A stretch of DNA of 64,000 bases, from the NCBI RefSeq assembly GCF_022539505.1, contig NC_061508.1, forward strand, positions 348,763,484 to 348,827,483, read 5' to 3'. Of the stretch, positions 1 to 11,530 are shown in pieces. The position numbers and the translations under genes were made by a program. The DNA comes from Lolium rigidum (lineage: Eukaryota; Streptophyta; Magnoliopsida; Poales; Poaceae). The stretch's first letter is position 1, and every line of letters begins with the position of its first letter. The notes beneath the pieces are model-generated. The model was given only the letters and a program-made list of their open reading frames with translations, ran no database searches and was not told the DNA's origin.

Positions 1-1100
1 CATTCTTATGCGGCTGAAATCGTCTGCGCCTTTACTCAAGTGGATGCAAAATGGGGCTAATGAGGCTGCTGTGAGGACGATGGTGCCGGCACCATCTTCC
101 GAAAACCTCTACAAGCACGAGGCCATGGGCCACTGGGTGGTGACCTTTTAATGAATCTGGTATATTTTCTTAATCCACATACATGATTTCATTATTATCC
201 GTTTAATTACTCGTTGGCTTTGTCTAATGCTTACCAAAAGTTCAGAAACATCTGCGTTTGCTTACAATCATCATACACTAATTTTTCACTTTTCAGTCTG
301 TCTCATCCAAGTATATAAACTCGTTGATTTCCATTGGCTTCTTTTGTAATCATTTGCATTGTTGTCAATCTGTTCTCTATGCACAACCCTATTCTTCCAC
401 TTACACCCCGCACTATTTGCATCAGTCTATCTCATAGATTTATTAAATATCAATGATGAGTTCTGTTGCTATTCATATGCAGGATGAAACTTCTGTTCCT
501 CTACTCAAATGGATAAAAAATGATCCTGATGAGGCTGCTGTGAAGACGATGGTGCTGCCACCATCTTCTGAAAACCTCCTCAAGCACAAGGCCACGGGCC
601 AGCTGGGTGGTACCCTTTTCAGTAAGCAGGTATATTTTCTTAATCCTCATACATGATTTGATTTTTGTCTGTTTATTGCCGGCTTTGTCTAATGCTTACC
701 AATAGTTCGGAAACACACACACCTATTCTTCCACTTACATCCAAGCACTATATGCATCGTTGTCTCATAGATTCATTTTATATATCACTGCCGATGTCTC
801 GTTGCTCTTCAATTTTTATATGCGGACTGAAACTGCTAAGCCTTCATTGGTCAAAAGGATTGCAACCGCTGCCGATGAGGCATCCGCAGAGGCTGCCACC
901 AAGTTACTCGTCGGCCCCACCTTCGGATGCTTATATAAGCTCAAGTCCAAGGATCAGCCGGGCCGTAACCATCCAAGGGTTCGGGTATATTTTCTTAAGC
1001 CACATATACATGCTATGATTTATGTCCGATATTATCACCGGCTCTGTCTAATGCTTTTGGAATTCGGAAACACCAAATTAGCATGCTTATATTCATCATA
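1..1100 (+). repeat. Three tandem copies of an exon-plus-intron block (B3 gene 5' part)
   Basis: Three diverged copies begin near 1, 440 and 815. Each has a ~45-codon segment with a core like LLKWMQNGANEAAVRTMV, followed by a conserved intron-like tail containing GTATATTTTCTTAA and TTTGTCTAATGCTT. Copy 1 has an early in-frame stop near 150; copies 2 and 3 remain open across the segment. This looks like tandem exon duplication in the 5' half of the B3-type gene that follows. I do not recognise the encoded segment, and copy 1 is cut by the window edge. Confidence 0.6.
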
Positions 1101-1458
1101 CACTAATTTTTCACTCGTTCAGCTTTGTAACATAGTGTTATGCACTTGCTTGTCAACATTTGCATTGCTCCGAACTATGCACTTTACACAACCTAATTCT
1201 TCCACTTACGTTCCGCGCTACGCACCCGTAGTACCTCCCATGTTTCCTTCACCATCCCGATGCCGAGCTTGCGGGAATATGGCGGGCCCATGTACATACC
1301 CCGCATATAACACCTCCTATGGCTCTATCTACCTTTCTAGTAGCTCCTTCACGAGTTATAGGTATGTATTCTCGGTGGTTTAGCATGAATTGGCATATAG
1401 TAAAGTCTTGTTTTTAGTCTTCCTGCTTCTTACATTTGTATCAATTTTCACATGCAGA

Positions 1459-2602
1459 TTGTACCTTGTGAACTTCGTCCAATGATTAACCAGATGTGTC
1501 CGCATGAAGGATCTTTCACTATGCATGGCAATGGCAAATTGATGAACACCTACACGGTCTATGAGGTGTATGTCTACAAGACGCAGGCCATCACATATTT
1601 GTATGGACATGATTGGAGAAAGTTTGCTTTTGACTACGGTCTGAAGAAGGGCGACGAGCTGAGGATCGAAACTCAAACGCGCAGATATACGTAACTGCTT
1701 ACAGAGTTGGAGACACTTGCAAATATATAATATGTAACTTTTTTCTACTCATATCTTTTGATAACTGCATTCTGAGCAGTTGTTCTAAACCATTCCCTCT
1801 GTTCTAGCTTGCTGGGTTTAACATGATCAAAGCTGCAGATCCCCTGACGGAACAGGAGCGGATGTCACAAAGGGCAACCACACCGAGCACCGGCACCGGC
1901 TTCCCACTCTCCCGCATCGGCACCGGTTCTCGTACTCAGCTCCGTTATCGCATCTACCCAGCAGTCCCCTACATCGGCATTGGTTCCCGTAGAGGCCCCA
2001 TATACTACACATGCCCGGCGAGGCTCCCGCATCAGCACTCGGTTCCTCTAGCCGCACCGTTCATCGCACCTGCCCAACGGCCTCCGCATCGGCACCGGTT
2101 CCTCTAGAGGCACCGTTCATCGCACCCGCCCAGCGAGTCTCCCGCATCGGCACCGGCTCGTGTACCAGCCCAGGCTCATGCACCCGCGCCCGCGATCACC
2201 GAGGTCTCAGCTCATTGCTCGTGGCCACCCGTGTGGTGACCAGGACGCATCCGAAGGCTATGTTCGTGAGTATATGACAGCATAACCGCTCTTATCTTGA
2301 TGTCTTCTCTGCTCAAAGTCTCACATGGTTCAGTGCATTGGTGCCATTGACTAATTTTTGGTGGTATCTCTTGCTTTGAATCAGAAATTGCCTAAAAGTA
2401 TCTCCAAGGATCTCAATGCCGGCCGAAGGGGCAAGATATCCCTCGTCATGGAGAGTGAAGGTCTCACCGTGGAGGGACGGTACTCGTCGGTCCCACGGAT
2501 GGCCGCTTGGTCATTACTTCCGTGTGGAAAAAGTTCATTGACGGTGCCAAACTTCGCATTGGATCAAAGTTGAAGGTCAAGATCTTTCGATGCCGCTCGT
2601 GA
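1459..2602 (+). pseudogene. B3 DNA-binding-domain (REM-like) gene remnant
   Basis: Two B3-like segments flank a Pro/Ala-rich linker. The first (1459-1691) follows a good acceptor (ACATGCAG) and ends with HDWRKFAFDYGLKKGDELRI, which fits the second half of a plant B3 fold (W..F....L..GD). The second (2385-2602) starts after TTGAATCAG with LPKSISKDLNAGRRGKISLV and then needs a frame change near 2480-2500 to reach VWKKFIDGAKLRIGSKLKV and a stop at 2600-2602. B3 proteins of the REM class are plant nuclear DNA-binding proteins. The frame break, and the absence of one open frame joining the exons, argue for a pseudogene or a captured fragment. A functional gene with exons I cannot resolve is possible but less likely. 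Confidence 0.55.
1880..2180 (+). repeat. Degenerate ~60-bp minisatellite in the B3 linker
   Basis: Units built around CCGCATCGGCACCGGTTCC and GCACCGTTCATCGCACC recur near 1910, 1970, 2030, 2088 and 2145, spaced about 60 bp. They would encode a Pro/Ala/Arg-rich linker between the two B3-like segments. Confidence 0.6.
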
Positions 2603-3054
2603 CATGCTGGTCATAAAGTTCGCGGTTGTCTAGTTCTGTTGTCCCATGAGCCCTTAGCAAATGCATTTGTAGTTATACTTATATAAGGTTATCTTATCTG
2701 AACTGCTAATTAATTGTATGGGTGGTAAAACTCTGGCAAGCTTTTGCTCTTAGCAAGTATGTATGTATGATCAGCTATTATGATAACTAATGTTTGTGTT
2801 CATCTTAATTTGCATTTCCCTTTTAGAAAAAAACTTAATTTCTATTTTGGCCGACTCGTTAGAGAACTATCAGATTGAACCCACAACATGATTCATATAG
2901 ATTCATTACACCGAGCCACATGTCTTGACCTTGCGATACACTACTTCCATTAATTAGTGCAAGAAGGCTTACCCGAGCTGCTCGAACCATGGCGGATTCG
3001 AATCCACCTTATCTATCTAGAAATACAACCTTTGCGTAAAGAGGATTTGCAAGT
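2603..3054. other. No gene recognised
   Basis: AT-rich sequence downstream of the B3 remnant, probably its 3' flank. No convincing exon, TIR or repeat boundary was found. Confidence 0.4.
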
Positions 3055-6000
3055 ATGGGGAGGTCGACATTGGGGACCCATGAGCCGGCAGCGTCGTCAA
3101 CGTTTTAAAGGTGGCGAGGAGATCGAAAGAAAAAATAAGCCAAAAATCGGTTGGTAAACAAATTCAAGAAAAGAAACATTTACCTTTCGAGAGGATGACA
3201 TGCGGGACCCATGAGGCAGCAGCATCCTCAACTATTTCAAGGCGGCAGGGGATCAAAATAAAAAGGAAATAGCCGGAAATTAATTAGGGTCAAAAATAAA
3301 TCCATCAAAGGAAACTTTTATTGTTCATAGAGGATGACATGTGGGACCGACTTGCCACTACTGCGTCGTCATCGTTTCAAAGGGAGCGAGGGATCAAAAG
3401 AAAAAGACAAATAGCCAGAAATTAGGGAAAAAATAAATCCAACAAAGAAAACTTTTATTGTTCATAGAGGATGACATGCGGGACCCATGAGCCAGCAGCT
3501 TCCTCAACGTTTCAAAGTCGGCATGAGATTGAAAGAAAAAGTCAAGTGACATAATATCGAGAGCCAAAAATAATCCAAGAAAAGAAACTTTATTGTACAT
3601 AGAGGATGACATGCGGGTCCCATTTTGTAGCAGCGGTCTCAACGCTTCCAAGGCGGCACAGGACCGAAATAAAAATGAAGTAGCCAGAAATCAGGGTGTG
3701 AAAAAAATCCAAGAAAAGAAAGATTTCAATTGGGCTGTATCTGGACATCTAGGCCTTCGAACTATACTGCTGGGCCTTTTGACTCGTACAATTTCAGCCC
3801 ACTCCAAAACAGGAAAGGTCAGATTTTTCTCAAAAAAAAAAAAAACAGGAAAGTCCTATGCTTCGCAAAAACAAAAAACAAGGAGATTCAACATATAAGT
3901 TTGTTTATGTAGATATAAAGATTTAATTTATCCGTTTGCAATAGCTCAGAGCGAAATACAACGTTTATTGTCTGCAAAATAAAATATCACATGTTTCTTG
4001 TACGGGGAGGCTGACATCGGGGACCCATGAGCCAGCAGCGGAGTCAACGTTTCAAAGGCGGCAGGGGATCGAAAATAAAAAAAGCCAAAAATCAGTTGGT
4101 AAAAAAATACAAGAAAAGAAAACATTTATCGTTCTGAGAGGATGACATGCGGGACCCATGAGGCAGCAGCATCCTCAACGTTTCAAAGTCGGCATGAGAT
4201 CGAAAGAAAAAGGCAAGTGACATAATATCAGGAGCCAAAAATAATCCAAGAAAAGAAACTTTATTGTACATAGAGGATGACATGCGGGTCCCATTTTGTA
4301 GCAGCGGTCTCAACGTTTCCAAGGCGACACAGGACCAAAAGAAAAATGAGGCAGCAGCATTCTCAACAATTCCAAGGCGGCAGGGGATCAAAAGAAAAAA
4401 AAAGGAAATAGCCAGAAATTAATTAGGGGTCAAAAATAAATCCACCAAAGGAAACTTTTATTGTTCATAGAGGATGACATGTGGGACCGACCCGCCAACA
4501 GCGTCCTCATCGTTTCAACGGGGGCAGGGATCAAAAGAAAAAGGCAAATAGCCGGAAATTAGGGGTAAAAAATAACTCCAAGAAAGGAAACTTTTATTGT
4601 TCGTAGAGGATGACATGCGGGACCCATGAGCCGACAGCTTACTCAACGTTTCAAAGGCGGCATGAGATCGAAAGAAAAAGGCAAGTGACCAAATATCGGG
4701 AGCCAAAAATAATCCAAGATTTATTGTACATAGAGGATGACATGTGGGTCCCATTTTGCGTAGACGGTCTCAATGTTTGTAATGCGGCTTGAGATCAAAA
4801 GAAAAAGAAAAATAGCTAGTAATTAGGGGTGAAAAAAATCCAAGAAAAGAAAGTTGATGGACATAGAGGATGACATGCGGGTCCCTTGAACCAACAGCTT
4901 ACTCAACGTTTCAAAGGGGGCAGGGGATCAAAAGAAAAAGGCAAGCCAAAAATCAGAGGGTGAAAAAAAATCCAACAAAGGAAACTTTTATAGCACACAG
5001 AGGATGACATGCGGGTCCATGAGCCAGCAGGTACCTCAACGTTTCAAACGTGGCATGAGATCGAAAGAAAAAGTCAAGTTACCAAATATGAGGTGCCAAA
5101 AAAAACTCCAAGAAAAGAAAGTTGATTGCTCATAGAGGATGACATGCGGGTCCCATTTAGCTGCAGCGGTCTCACCGTTTGAGAGGCGGCAGGGGATCGA
5201 AAGAAAAAGTCAAGTGACCAAATATGAGGTGCCAAACATAATCCAAAAAATGAAAGTTTTATAGTACATAGAGGATGACATGCGGGTCCCATTTAGCAGC
5301 AGCGGTATCACTGTTTGAGAGGCAGCAGAGGATCGAAAGAAAAAGTCAAGTTACCAAATATGAGGTGCCAAAAAAAATCCAAGAAAAGAAAGTTTTAAGT
5401 ACATAGTGGATGACATGCGGGTCCCATTTAGCAGCAGCGGTATCACTGTTTGAGAGGCAGCCAAGGGATCGAAAGAAAAAGTCAAGTGACCAAATATGAG
5501 GTGCCAAAAAAAATCCAAGAAAAGAAAGTTTTATAGTACATAGAGGATGACATGCGGGTCCCATTTAGCAGCAGCGGTATCACTGTTTGAGAGGCAGCAG
5601 GTGATCGAAAGAAAAAGTCAAGTGACCAAATATGAGGTGCCAAAAAAAATCCAAGAAAAGAAAGTTTTATAGTACATAGAGGATGACATGCGGGTCCCAT
5701 TTAGCAACAGCGGTATCACCGTTTGAGAGGCGGCAGGGGATCGAAAGAAAAAGGTAAGTGACCAAATATGAGGTGCCAAAAATAATTCAAGAAAAGAAAG
5801 TTTTATAGTACATAGAGGATGACATGCGGGTCCCACTTAGCAACGAGCGGTATCACCGTTTGAGAGGCGGCAGGGGATCGAAAGAAAAAGGCAAGTGACC
5901 AAATTTGAGGTGCCAAAAAAACTCCAAGAAAAGAAAGTTGATTGCACATAGAGGATGACATGCGGGTCCCATTTAGCAGCAGCGGTCTCAACGTTTCCAA

Positions 6001-6110
6001 GGCGGCAAGGGATCAAAAGAAAAAGGAAGTAGCCGTAAATCGGGGGTCAAAAAAATCCAAGAATAGAAAGAATTTTGGTTCATAGAGGATGACATGCGGG
6101 ACCCATGATC
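3055..6110. repeat. Tandem array of ~136-bp satellite-like units
   Basis: The anchor CATAGAGGATGACATGCGGG recurs at 5131, 5267, 5402, 5539, 5675, 5811, 5947 and 6081, i.e. every 134-137 bp. Diverged units continue left to about 3055. Each unit also has a GGTCCCA/GGACCCATGAG box, TCAACGTTTCAAAGGCGGCA, GGATCGAAAGAAAAAG and a CCAAGAAAAGAAA tract. The left part shows higher-order structure: about 3055-3650 resembles about 4005-4640, separated by a unique 0.3-kb stretch. Open frames across the array are repeat artefacts. The array abuts a CACTA terminus and may be the internal repeat of that transposon. Confidence 0.85.
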
Positions 6111-6442
6111 CCGCATCGTAAACGGCTCGATCGGAGAACGTTGAACGAGATGGCGCGATCTAGAAAAAAACAATGCCAGAGAGGCTGCCATCTGGGCCCT
6201 ACATCCCTCGGCGGTGCGGATTTGCGTTGACTCGGCCGGCGAACCCGAGATTTCGAGATGCACCACGTCCCGGGCCACCATACGCCACGTTTTGGACGCT
6301 TTCGTCGGGCTAGGTGGCCTCAAAAACGAGAAAAAAAAAGTTTTGACATGCACCACGGAGGGACCAAAATCGTCGGCCATGGTACACCAGCAACCACGGC
6401 GGGACTTCAACTTCGTCGGCCATGGCAACTTTTCTTGTAGTG
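6111..6442 (-). mobile_element. Terminal region of a CACTA (DTC) DNA transposon
   Basis: Read on the minus strand from 6442 inward, the sequence starts CACTACAAGAAAAGTTGCC, a typical plant CACTA terminal inverted repeat. Subterminal copies of a GGCCATGG/GTCGGCCATGG motif follow. The adjoining host DNA at 6443 is Copia gag coding sequence, so this is an insertion junction; TTA (6443-6445) is the candidate 3-bp target duplication. The matching left terminus is not in the window, so the element either extends past base 1 or is truncated. No transposase is seen. Confidence 0.75.
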
Positions 6443-7664
6443 TTACCAAAGATTCAAGATATGTATTGGTCTCAACATGCAAAGATAGTTCCTCTTGTAA
6501 ACGAACATGTTCCGCAACAAGCTTAGCATGCTCACTAGTAAAGGTGGTGGAGGAACTAGCAACATTTTTATCAACAATAGAATCATTCATTGATTCAAGA
6601 GCTTTAGAGTAGGATTCTTGGAGTAGGTCATGGTTCTTTCCAAGTTTCTTGAGCTCATCCTTGACAAACTTGTTAGCTCTTTCAAGGTGGTCAAGATCCC
6701 TAGTGAGAGAAGCATGAGCAACTTCAAGTTCCTCCTTTGATGCATTAAGCTCTTGGGTCAATGATTGAGCCCTTTCAATAGTTTCAAGATCCTTAACTTT
6801 ATCTAGTTCATAAGTTTCAATTTGTTGCTTAAGACCTTGAGATATGCACCTTTCGGTTTTTAGCTCTTGTCTTAGGAGATTGAATCTCCTTTCCTTATCA
6901 TTCAAATGATATTCTAATTCCTCAATGGACTCATCCTTTTCTTTGAGAGAGTCCATCAAGAAATCAAATTTGACAAGAGCTTCACCACGAAGGGTGCATC
7001 TAACATTGTAAAGTTCCTTAGCTACGCTTAATTCATCTTGATTTTCAGCTTCATTGTCAAGGACACTAGACAAAGAAGGTGGGGGTTCCATTACCTTGGT
7101 TTCTCTTGCCATAAGACAAGAGCCAATGGTTGTAGATGAGGAAGAGTCGTCGGAGTCATCATCTTGAGTTATTCTTGCCATAAAGGAAGAACCAACATCA
7201 TTCTCCGTGGAGTAATCCTTGGAGTAGTCATATGTGAAGAGTGACCCGGGCTTAGAGAAAGCCAAGCCGGCCACTCCGGCCTCCTTCTCCTCATCTTCCT
7301 CTTCTTCATCGGACAAGTACTCGGCCCCAACAAAGGCTCTTCCCTTGTTCCTCTTGTATCGGTCATTGATTGGGTTTGGCTTCAATCTTGGCTTGACCCC
7401 TTTCATGAACTTTGGCTTGTCTACCCTTTTCTCATAAGGGCACTCATTTGCAAAGTGGCTCTCTTCATCACAATTGTAGCAAGTTCTCTTCTTCTTCTTG
7501 TTATTGAGGAGCATTGACAACTTTCCCTTGTACTTCTTAGCAAAGAAGGCAAAGTCGGTAGCGATGTCACTAGTTGAGGTCATCTCCTCATCTTCCTCAA
7601 TATCATATTCTTCTTCTCCTCCATGGTCAGCTCTAGCCTTGAGGGCAAGGTTGTGTGACGCTTC
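6443..7664 (-). pseudogene. Copia gag, zinc-knuckle and coiled-coil part (interrupted)
   Basis: Minus-strand open frame encoding the later part of a Copia-type Gag: an acidic stretch, one CCHC zinc knuckle (CYNCDEESHFANEC, near 7440-7480), a KPKFMKGVKPRLKPNP basic region, Ser/Asp-rich linkers, then a long heptad-like coiled coil. The frame runs directly into the CACTA terminus at 6442 and so reads on into non-gag sequence. Its upstream half lies at 14840-15767, separated by the gypsy insertion. Short in-frame repeats (EASHN) flank the insertion point. Gag coats retrotransposon RNA in virus-like particles. Large coiled-coil gags fit the SIRE/Maximus-like Copia lineage (tentative). The gene is broken by two insertions. 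Confidence 0.8.
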
Positions 7665-7879
7665 TGTTATCACCAGAATTTGACCGAGTCAAAGGTGGGC
7701 CGCGATCAAGATGGACGTGAAGATTATACATGGAAGGAAATACGTGAATCGGCCTTGTTTACCAAGTTGGGCTAAACTGCCCATGTATCTGTAACATATT
7801 AGATCGCATCTTAGTTTAGAAGTTAGAGTTTTACCCGTGCACGGTTTGGTGCACGCCCACATTAGAAAGTCCCCTGGAC

Positions 7880-7887
7880 TATAAATA
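7880..7887 (+). promoter_or_regulatory. LTR TATA box
   Basis: TATAAATA in the 5' LTR, about 215 bp from its start, followed by an A-rich stretch and the inferred transcribed R/U5 region. The same box is in the 3' LTR near 13889. Confidence 0.55.
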
Positions 7888-7991
7888 TGTATCTAGGGTT
7901 TATGAAATAAACAACAACCAACGTTCAACACAAACCAATCTCGGCGCATCGCCAACCCCTTCGTCTCAAGGGTTTCTCCGTGCAAGCACCA

Positions 7992-8026
7992 TGCTGCCTA
8001 GATCGCATCTTGCGATCTAGGCAGCA
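7992..8026 (+). other. 16-bp perfect inverted repeat (hairpin) in LTR
   Basis: TGCTGCCTAGATCGCA, loop TCT, then its exact reverse complement. The 3' LTR copy (14002-14028) keeps a 12-bp perfect stem (GCCTAGATCGCA) and the same loop. It lies downstream of the TATA box, so it would be in the transcript. Confidence 0.85.
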
Positions 8027-8834
8027 CGAGCCTGCCCACGTTGTTCATGCGTTGCTCGTACTGAAGCCTTTTTGATGGCGAGCAACGTAGTTATCGTAGG
8101 TGTGTTAGGGTTAGCATTGTTCTTAGTATCATATGCTGTCGTAGTGCAACCCTTGCGCATCTAGCCGTCCTTGTACCTCGTCATGGGTGCAGGGGCGGCA
8201 CCCCGCTTGATCGTTATTTAGTAGATCTGATCCGTTACGATTGCTCCTTGATTTATCAGGGATTAGTTTAATATCTGCAATAGTTAGGCCTTACAAAGGG
8301 TTGGAGGATCCAGCGGCGTGTAGGGTGTAGTTTGCTGGCCCCGGACAGATGTTCCGAGGATCAACCTCGTGTTGGTTTTTAGGCCTTGTCTAGGGCTGTC
8401 TTACGGTCACCGTGCGCGAGCGCGAGGCCCAATCGTGAGTAGGATGATCCGATTATGCGGTGAAAACCCTAGATCGTCGTGGATCTCATATGCTTCATCT
8501 TGATCAAGCAGGACCACCATATATTCGGCCACCTTGGACGAATCATGGGTGGATCGGCTCCATGAGCCGATTCACAGGATAACCTGAGAGCCGATCGAGG
8601 CTCGTATTTAACGTGTACGTGTGTGCCCCTGCAGGAAACTAAGCGAGGCATCATCCACACCTTCCCGACCGAGGTATAGGTCGGGTGGCACGCCCTTGCG
8701 GCTTGCATCGGCGCGCGACTAGGAGGCTTTGCGGGCCGTCGCTCCGAGGGACCGGGGCCAGCCGCAGCCCTAGTTGTTCCCGGCTCTACGGTGTTGGCCG
8801 AGCCATCGCCCGCCGGTGGGTTTCGACGCCAACA

Positions 8835-8858
8835 CATTCTCGGCACGCCCGGTGGGAC
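8835..8858 (+). other. Primer-binding-site-like leader of gypsy element
   Basis: The segment directly after the 5' LTR contains CGGCACGCCCGGTGGGAC. Its position fits a primer-binding site, but the first base differs from the usual TGG start, and I do not assign a tRNA. Confidence 0.45.
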
Positions 8859-8905
8859 AATCTTCAACATCCACGACATCCACCACATCGCCATCTACAT
8901 CCGAG

Positions 8906-11530
8906 ATGGCGGAAGAGACTCCGGTCACTTACGAGGACCTCACTGGCGAGCTCAAGAAGAAGTATGACGAGGTCAAAGCCGTCCTCGAAGCCGACCTCAT
9001 CGGCTCTTTCCACGAGACCCGCTCCCATGGCATCGGATGGAAGGGGTTCTCACCTGAAGGCGCCCTTGATGGAGTGGATCTATCCACCCCGTCGAAGAAC
9101 GCACCGAGTCGCTGCGTCGGAGTTCAACTTCATGGTGGCTCATTCGCTGCACCGCCACTCTGAGAGCCTGATGAACACGTTGGAGCGCGTCGCTCTTCGC
9201 GTGATCCAGGAAATCATGAGCCATCAGCACTCTCCGTCAGGACCAGCCCTAGGGACTCACCAAGGAGAATTGCTACTCCAGTCCCGTCCGCCGCCGCCGT
9301 TCGCGTTGGCAGCGCCCGAGGCGCCGAACTCATCGGCCTACGTCGTCTACAAGATTGGTGGTGACCCCGAGTGACTACCAATTCCTACATGACGCGCCCA
9401 AGGAGATCCCGCACGGATACGCATGCGCATACGTGCCGACCGCAGACACTCGGGCACCCTCGAACCAGGTTGCAACAGCGGGGACTTCCGGAACAACAGG
9501 AGGAACGTCGGAGGCGGACACCCGAGAAGCAAACGTGGCTAGCTAAATACGCCACCCCGACAAAACCCGCAGCCCAGCTCCTGCAGTTGGCTCGGAACCG
9601 GAAAAACAAGCATGGCTGGTAAAGTACGCCACTCCGGCGAATCTTCGTGGTTCGGCACCTGCAGCCATCACCGCGGATCAGATTTGTACGATCCTCGAAA
9701 GATCAGTTCGGCATGATGCCGAAAAGGAAGACGATCGGCTATACCAAGCCGTACCCCAACGAGTACGAATTGATCCCGCTACCACCCAAATATCGGCTCC
9801 CGGACTTCACAAAGTTCAGCGGATCGGATGGTTCCAGCTCCATCGAGCATGTGAGCCGATATTTGGCGCAGCTGGGCATGATCTCAGCGTCAGACGAGCT
9901 GCGCGTGAGGTACTTCTCACAGTCCCTCACAGGATCGGCTTTCGGTTGGTACACGTCGCCGCCACCGAACTCAGTCCGGACTTGGAAGCAAGCTGGAAGA
10001 ACGGTTCCATGAGCAATATCACTCGGAGGCTTCCGAGGCTGGCATTGCCGATTTGGCACAAGTACGACGAAGCGCGGGGAAACAAGTGTCGGAATACATC
10101 CAGCGCTTCGAGACCGTTAGGAACCGATGCTATTCGGTTCACGTAAGCGAAAAAGAAGCAAGCCGAGTTGGCGGTGGTGGGTCCGTCATCATCGATCAAG
10201 GACGTGGCCGCCCAAGCGGACTACCCTTCATTAGCACACATGGTGCGTAAGCCGTCGGCGTATGAACAGCCGCCACCCGGATGTCTACCAGGACAAATTC
10301 AAGCGCGTGGTTACCATGGTTGACGCAGGCGAAGATGAAGGCGCTATGGGAGACCAAGAAATAGCAATGGCTGAGTGGACTCGGGGAGGAACCCCCGTGT
10401 CCTGCAAATGGGTAAAGCCACCAGGGCCGCCCAGGGGATTTGATTTTGACGTGACCAAGACGGAGCAAATCTTCGACCTCCTGCTCAAGGAGAAACAGTT
10501 GACGATCCCTGAAGGTCTCAAGTTCCCCACGGCGCAAGAGCTGAACGGAAAGCCATACTGCAAATGGCACAACTCGCTCTCCCATGCCACCAACGACCGC
10601 AGGGTGTGGCGTCGCACATCCAAGCGGCGATAGAGAAGGGGCGTCTAATTTTCAACCAGCACGCTATGAAGGTCGACACCCAACCCTTCCCCGCCGTTAA
10701 CATGGTGGAAGTCACCTTCCCTGAGGGTTGCCAGACAGGTCCCTCGTTCAGCATCAACATGGTAGGACCTGGGAACCACTCTGGCAAAGATGGAGATGAG
10801 AGCAGCTGCTCTCCGAGCAAGGACACAGAGGGGGCCGCTCCATGCGATCGGCTCCGTCAAGATGGCAAGCGCTACGTCACGGAGGGGGAAGTGAAGAACA
10901 TAAGATATCGACGACCCCTCTCTGATCACCTCCTCAACAAGTATGTGAGTCAGTACGACCAACGCCGGCGACACGGCGACGATGATGAGAGAGATCGTCT
11001 GGCTAGAGGAGCCAGAAGATATCGTCGGCACGATCACAATGAGGAGGAGCACGAGCGCCGTGCCACGGAAAAGCCAAGGAAGCAAGATGACAACGCCAGG
11101 CACTGGGACTGCCCCTTCTTCGTACACTGCCGGGATTCAGGAATGAGCCGATTGCCAACAATCGGCAACCGCCCGAATGCAACCGAAAAAGAAGGAGGCA
11201 GCCAACGTGTCCGTGTTCGAGCGCCTAGGGCCTCTCCCACCACAAAACAGTACGTGCTCGAGATCCCTCGGTTGGAAGATCTCGAGGATTCGGAAGACGA
11301 GGGGGAAGACGAAGAAGACAGTACCACCGTCCAAGGTGGTGCCCCGATGGTCTCAGCCATTCACAAAAGCGCAGGGTTCAGCGATTGCGCGGTCCGGAGG
11401 AAGCCGAAAGGTTATACTTGCATACGCCGAGGAAGGCACGACCTGATTTGGCTGCGAAAGTCCGGAGGACCCCGGATGAAGAGGGACCGCCGCAAAGAAA
11501 AGAGTGGCCCCCAAGCAAAGGAAAGCCGAT
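8906..11530 (+). pseudogene. Gypsy gag region, frameshifted
   Basis: Starts ATG at 8906 (MAEETPVTYEDLTGELKKKY) and continues in several frames. Recognisable blocks are FMVAHSLHRHSESLMNTLER (~9130-9190); a Retrotrans_gag-like core with PPKYRLPDFTKFSGSDGSSS and RYFSQSLTGSAFGWYTS (~9780-9960); VSEYIQRFETVRNRCYSV (~10090-10145); a short Cys/His block YCKWHNSLSHATND (~10558-10600); and HWDCPFFVHCRDSG (~11103-11145). Frame changes near 9095, 9540-9700, 9990 and 10600 rule out one intact Gag. The blocks match the order seen in grass gypsy gag proteins. No pol follows, so Gag, if made, would work with enzymes from another element. Some frame breaks could be sequencing errors, given how young the LTRs look. 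Confidence 0.75.

Larger units (their letters stand above)
7665..8834 (+). repeat. 5' LTR of the gypsy element
   Basis: Starts TGTTATCACCAGAATTTGAC and ends GACGCCAACA. Carries a TATAAATA box, an AAATAAACAA tract just after it, and a strong hairpin downstream. Near-identical to 13674-14839. Confidence 0.9.

Noticed and set aside
2939..2950. CACTACTTCC as a possible left CACTA end
   Set aside because: Does not match CACTACAAGAAAA beyond the first six bases, and lacks subterminal repeats.
5074..5836. Series of similar ~72-codon minus-strand frames starting MGPACHPLCTI
   Set aside because: They repeat every 136 bp and come from the tandem array; no protein-like features.
3055..6110. Regularly spaced repeats that could suggest a CRISPR array
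   Set aside because: Units are fully repeated over 136 bp with no unique spacers, in a plant-type context.
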